Source: Butyrivibrio sp. AE3009
GTDB taxonomy: Bacteria > Bacillota > Clostridia > Lachnospirales > Lachnospiraceae
Direction: 5' to 3'
Assembly: GCF_000420845.1 (NCBI RefSeq)
Contig: NZ_ATVS01000003.1
Span: 124,001 to 188,000 of the forward strand
Length of the DNA stretch: 64,000 nucleotides
Within the stretch, counting starts at the first letter, position 1. The number at the start of each line of letters is the position of its first letter. The translations under genes were made by a program, and so were the position numbers. Below the pieces are notes generated by a model that worked only from the letters and a program-made list of their open reading frames with translations, was not told the origin of the DNA and did no database searches. Shown here piece by piece: positions 63,510 through 64,000 of this stretch.

Positions 63510-64000
63510 CTAGATCAGATAAGCATATTTCCCCAGAAGATCAAAGGTAAAGGCGACACTGCTCCCCTTGGAAAGCTCCATTTTAAGGGCCTTCATCAGG
63601 TGTCTCATGGTCAGCCTGTCACCCTCCGCAGCAGCCATTGAGCAGGCATTCAGGAACACAGTCTTGATAACGCTGCCGGTGAAATCCTTGAACTGCTCCG
63701 CCAGAAAATCGATATCGATTTCATCGTGGGGAATCCTGTCATTAATAAGGCTCTCCCAGATTTCCTTCCTCATCTCTGTATCAGGATTGTCGAAATGAGC
63801 CACATATCTGATCCTTCGCATAAAGGCAGGATCAATGTTTCCCTTTATATTCGTCGCCATTATGACGATCCCGCTGTAGGATTCTATGCGCTGCAAAAGA
63901 TAAGAGATCTCATTGTTGGCATACTTATCCTTGGAATCCTTCACTTCGCTTCTTTTTCCAAATATGGAATCCGCCTCATCGAAGAACAGAACCACATTGG
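63510..64000 (-). CDS. AAA+ ATPase of the contractile-injection-system type, partial
   Basis: The last ~163 residues of an AAA+ protein; the frame is open to the window edge at 64000, so its start is outside. Walker B FFDEADSIFGKR, a sensor-1 MATNIKGN segment and the Arg-finger region FMRRIRY are clear. The wording KRSEVKDSKDKYANNEISYL follows the CDC48-like ATPases of extracellular contractile injection systems and a few related families. Walker A is beyond the edge. The link to an injection system is inference from similarity by eye. Confidence 0.78.
   Translation of the reverse strand, partial: NVVLFFDEADSIFGKRSEVKDSKDKYANNEISYLLQRIESYSGIVIMATNIKGNIDPAFMRRIRYVAHFDNPDTEMRKEIWESLINDRIPHDEIDIDFLAEQFKDFTGSVIKTVFLNACSMAAAEGDRLTMRHLMKALKMELSKGSSVAFTFDLLGKYAYLI

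Noticed and set aside
1..64000. Mobile elements, CRISPR arrays, rRNA or prophage
   Set aside because: No transposase, integrase, spaced repeats, capsid or ribosomal RNA sequence was found; the only phage-tail-like hint is the partial ATPase at the right edge.

Overview
The window reads as a chromosomal segment of an anaerobic, plant-fibre-degrading Firmicute of the Lachnospiraceae, most like Butyrivibrio/Pseudobutyrivibrio. This is inferred from gene content: cytoplasmic hemicellulose enzymes of families GH43, GH51, GH127 and CE12, Lpl-type carbohydrate ABC transporters, the uxaA/uxaC hexuronate genes, an oxygen-sensitive class III ribonucleotide reductase, Gram-positive LexA-type boxes, and lipoprotein rather than outer-membrane transport parts. 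Base composition is moderately AT-rich. Almost all genes lie on the minus strand. I see no insertion sequence, prophage, CRISPR array, rRNA or frameshifted gene.

Layout. 1-3.7 kb: the end of an unidentified large protein, then a dinB operon behind three LexA-like boxes. 3.8-12.7 kb: one minus-strand sugar operon, running from a solute-binding lipoprotein and two permeases to an acetylesterase, two GH43 enzymes (one fused to ankyrin repeats) and a sugar isomerase, with terminator-like hairpins between its parts. 12.9-17.2 kb: divergent uxaA and uxaC-lacI with well-formed promoters and matching TGTAAGCG-type operators, one of which also sits at the sugar-transporter promoter. 17.3-24.2 kb: an AraC regulator, and a run of mnmA, GH51 arabinofuranosidase, manA, ROK kinase and a PflX-like radical SAM gene. 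24.4-32.6 kb: a signalling operon (flavin-reductase-like protein, hybrid histidine kinase, HAD phosphatase, FMN-binding protein, membrane-tethered lipase-like protein, LytS/RsbU-type phosphatase). 32.7-33.5 kb: mscL with a zinc ribbon, and a plus-strand tRNA-Gly(CCC).

33.5-44.2 kb is the most unusual part. A tightly overlapping eight-gene operon combines a YtrA-type GntR repressor, an ABC ATPase with an ABC-2-like permease, two CUT1 sugar permeases, an HlyD-like adaptor, a MacB-like extracytoplasmic domain protein and a large solute-binding lipoprotein with a propeller-like N-terminus. The coupling argues for one envelope machine made from importer and exporter parts; its substrate cannot be read from the sequence.

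44.2-55.7 kb: the conserved UPF0210/ACT pair, a YycJ-like hydrolase, an operon of an anti-sigma-like protein, a PolA without a complete 5' nuclease, CoaE and a large FtsA-like protein, and an NrdR-boxed nrdD carrying its own redoxin domain, with nrdG. 55.8-64 kb: a GPH-family symporter coupled to a GT-B glycosyltransferase-like protein, an HD-GYP protein, a GH127 beta-L-arabinofuranosidase behind a terminator-like leader, and, at the right edge, a REC-winged-helix regulator, an unknown protein and the end of an AAA+ ATPase resembling those of extracellular contractile injection systems. Together the sugar genes describe uptake of arabinoxylan or pectin oligosaccharides, deacetylation and removal of arabinose and xylose inside the cell, and entry of uronic acids through UxaC/UxaA.
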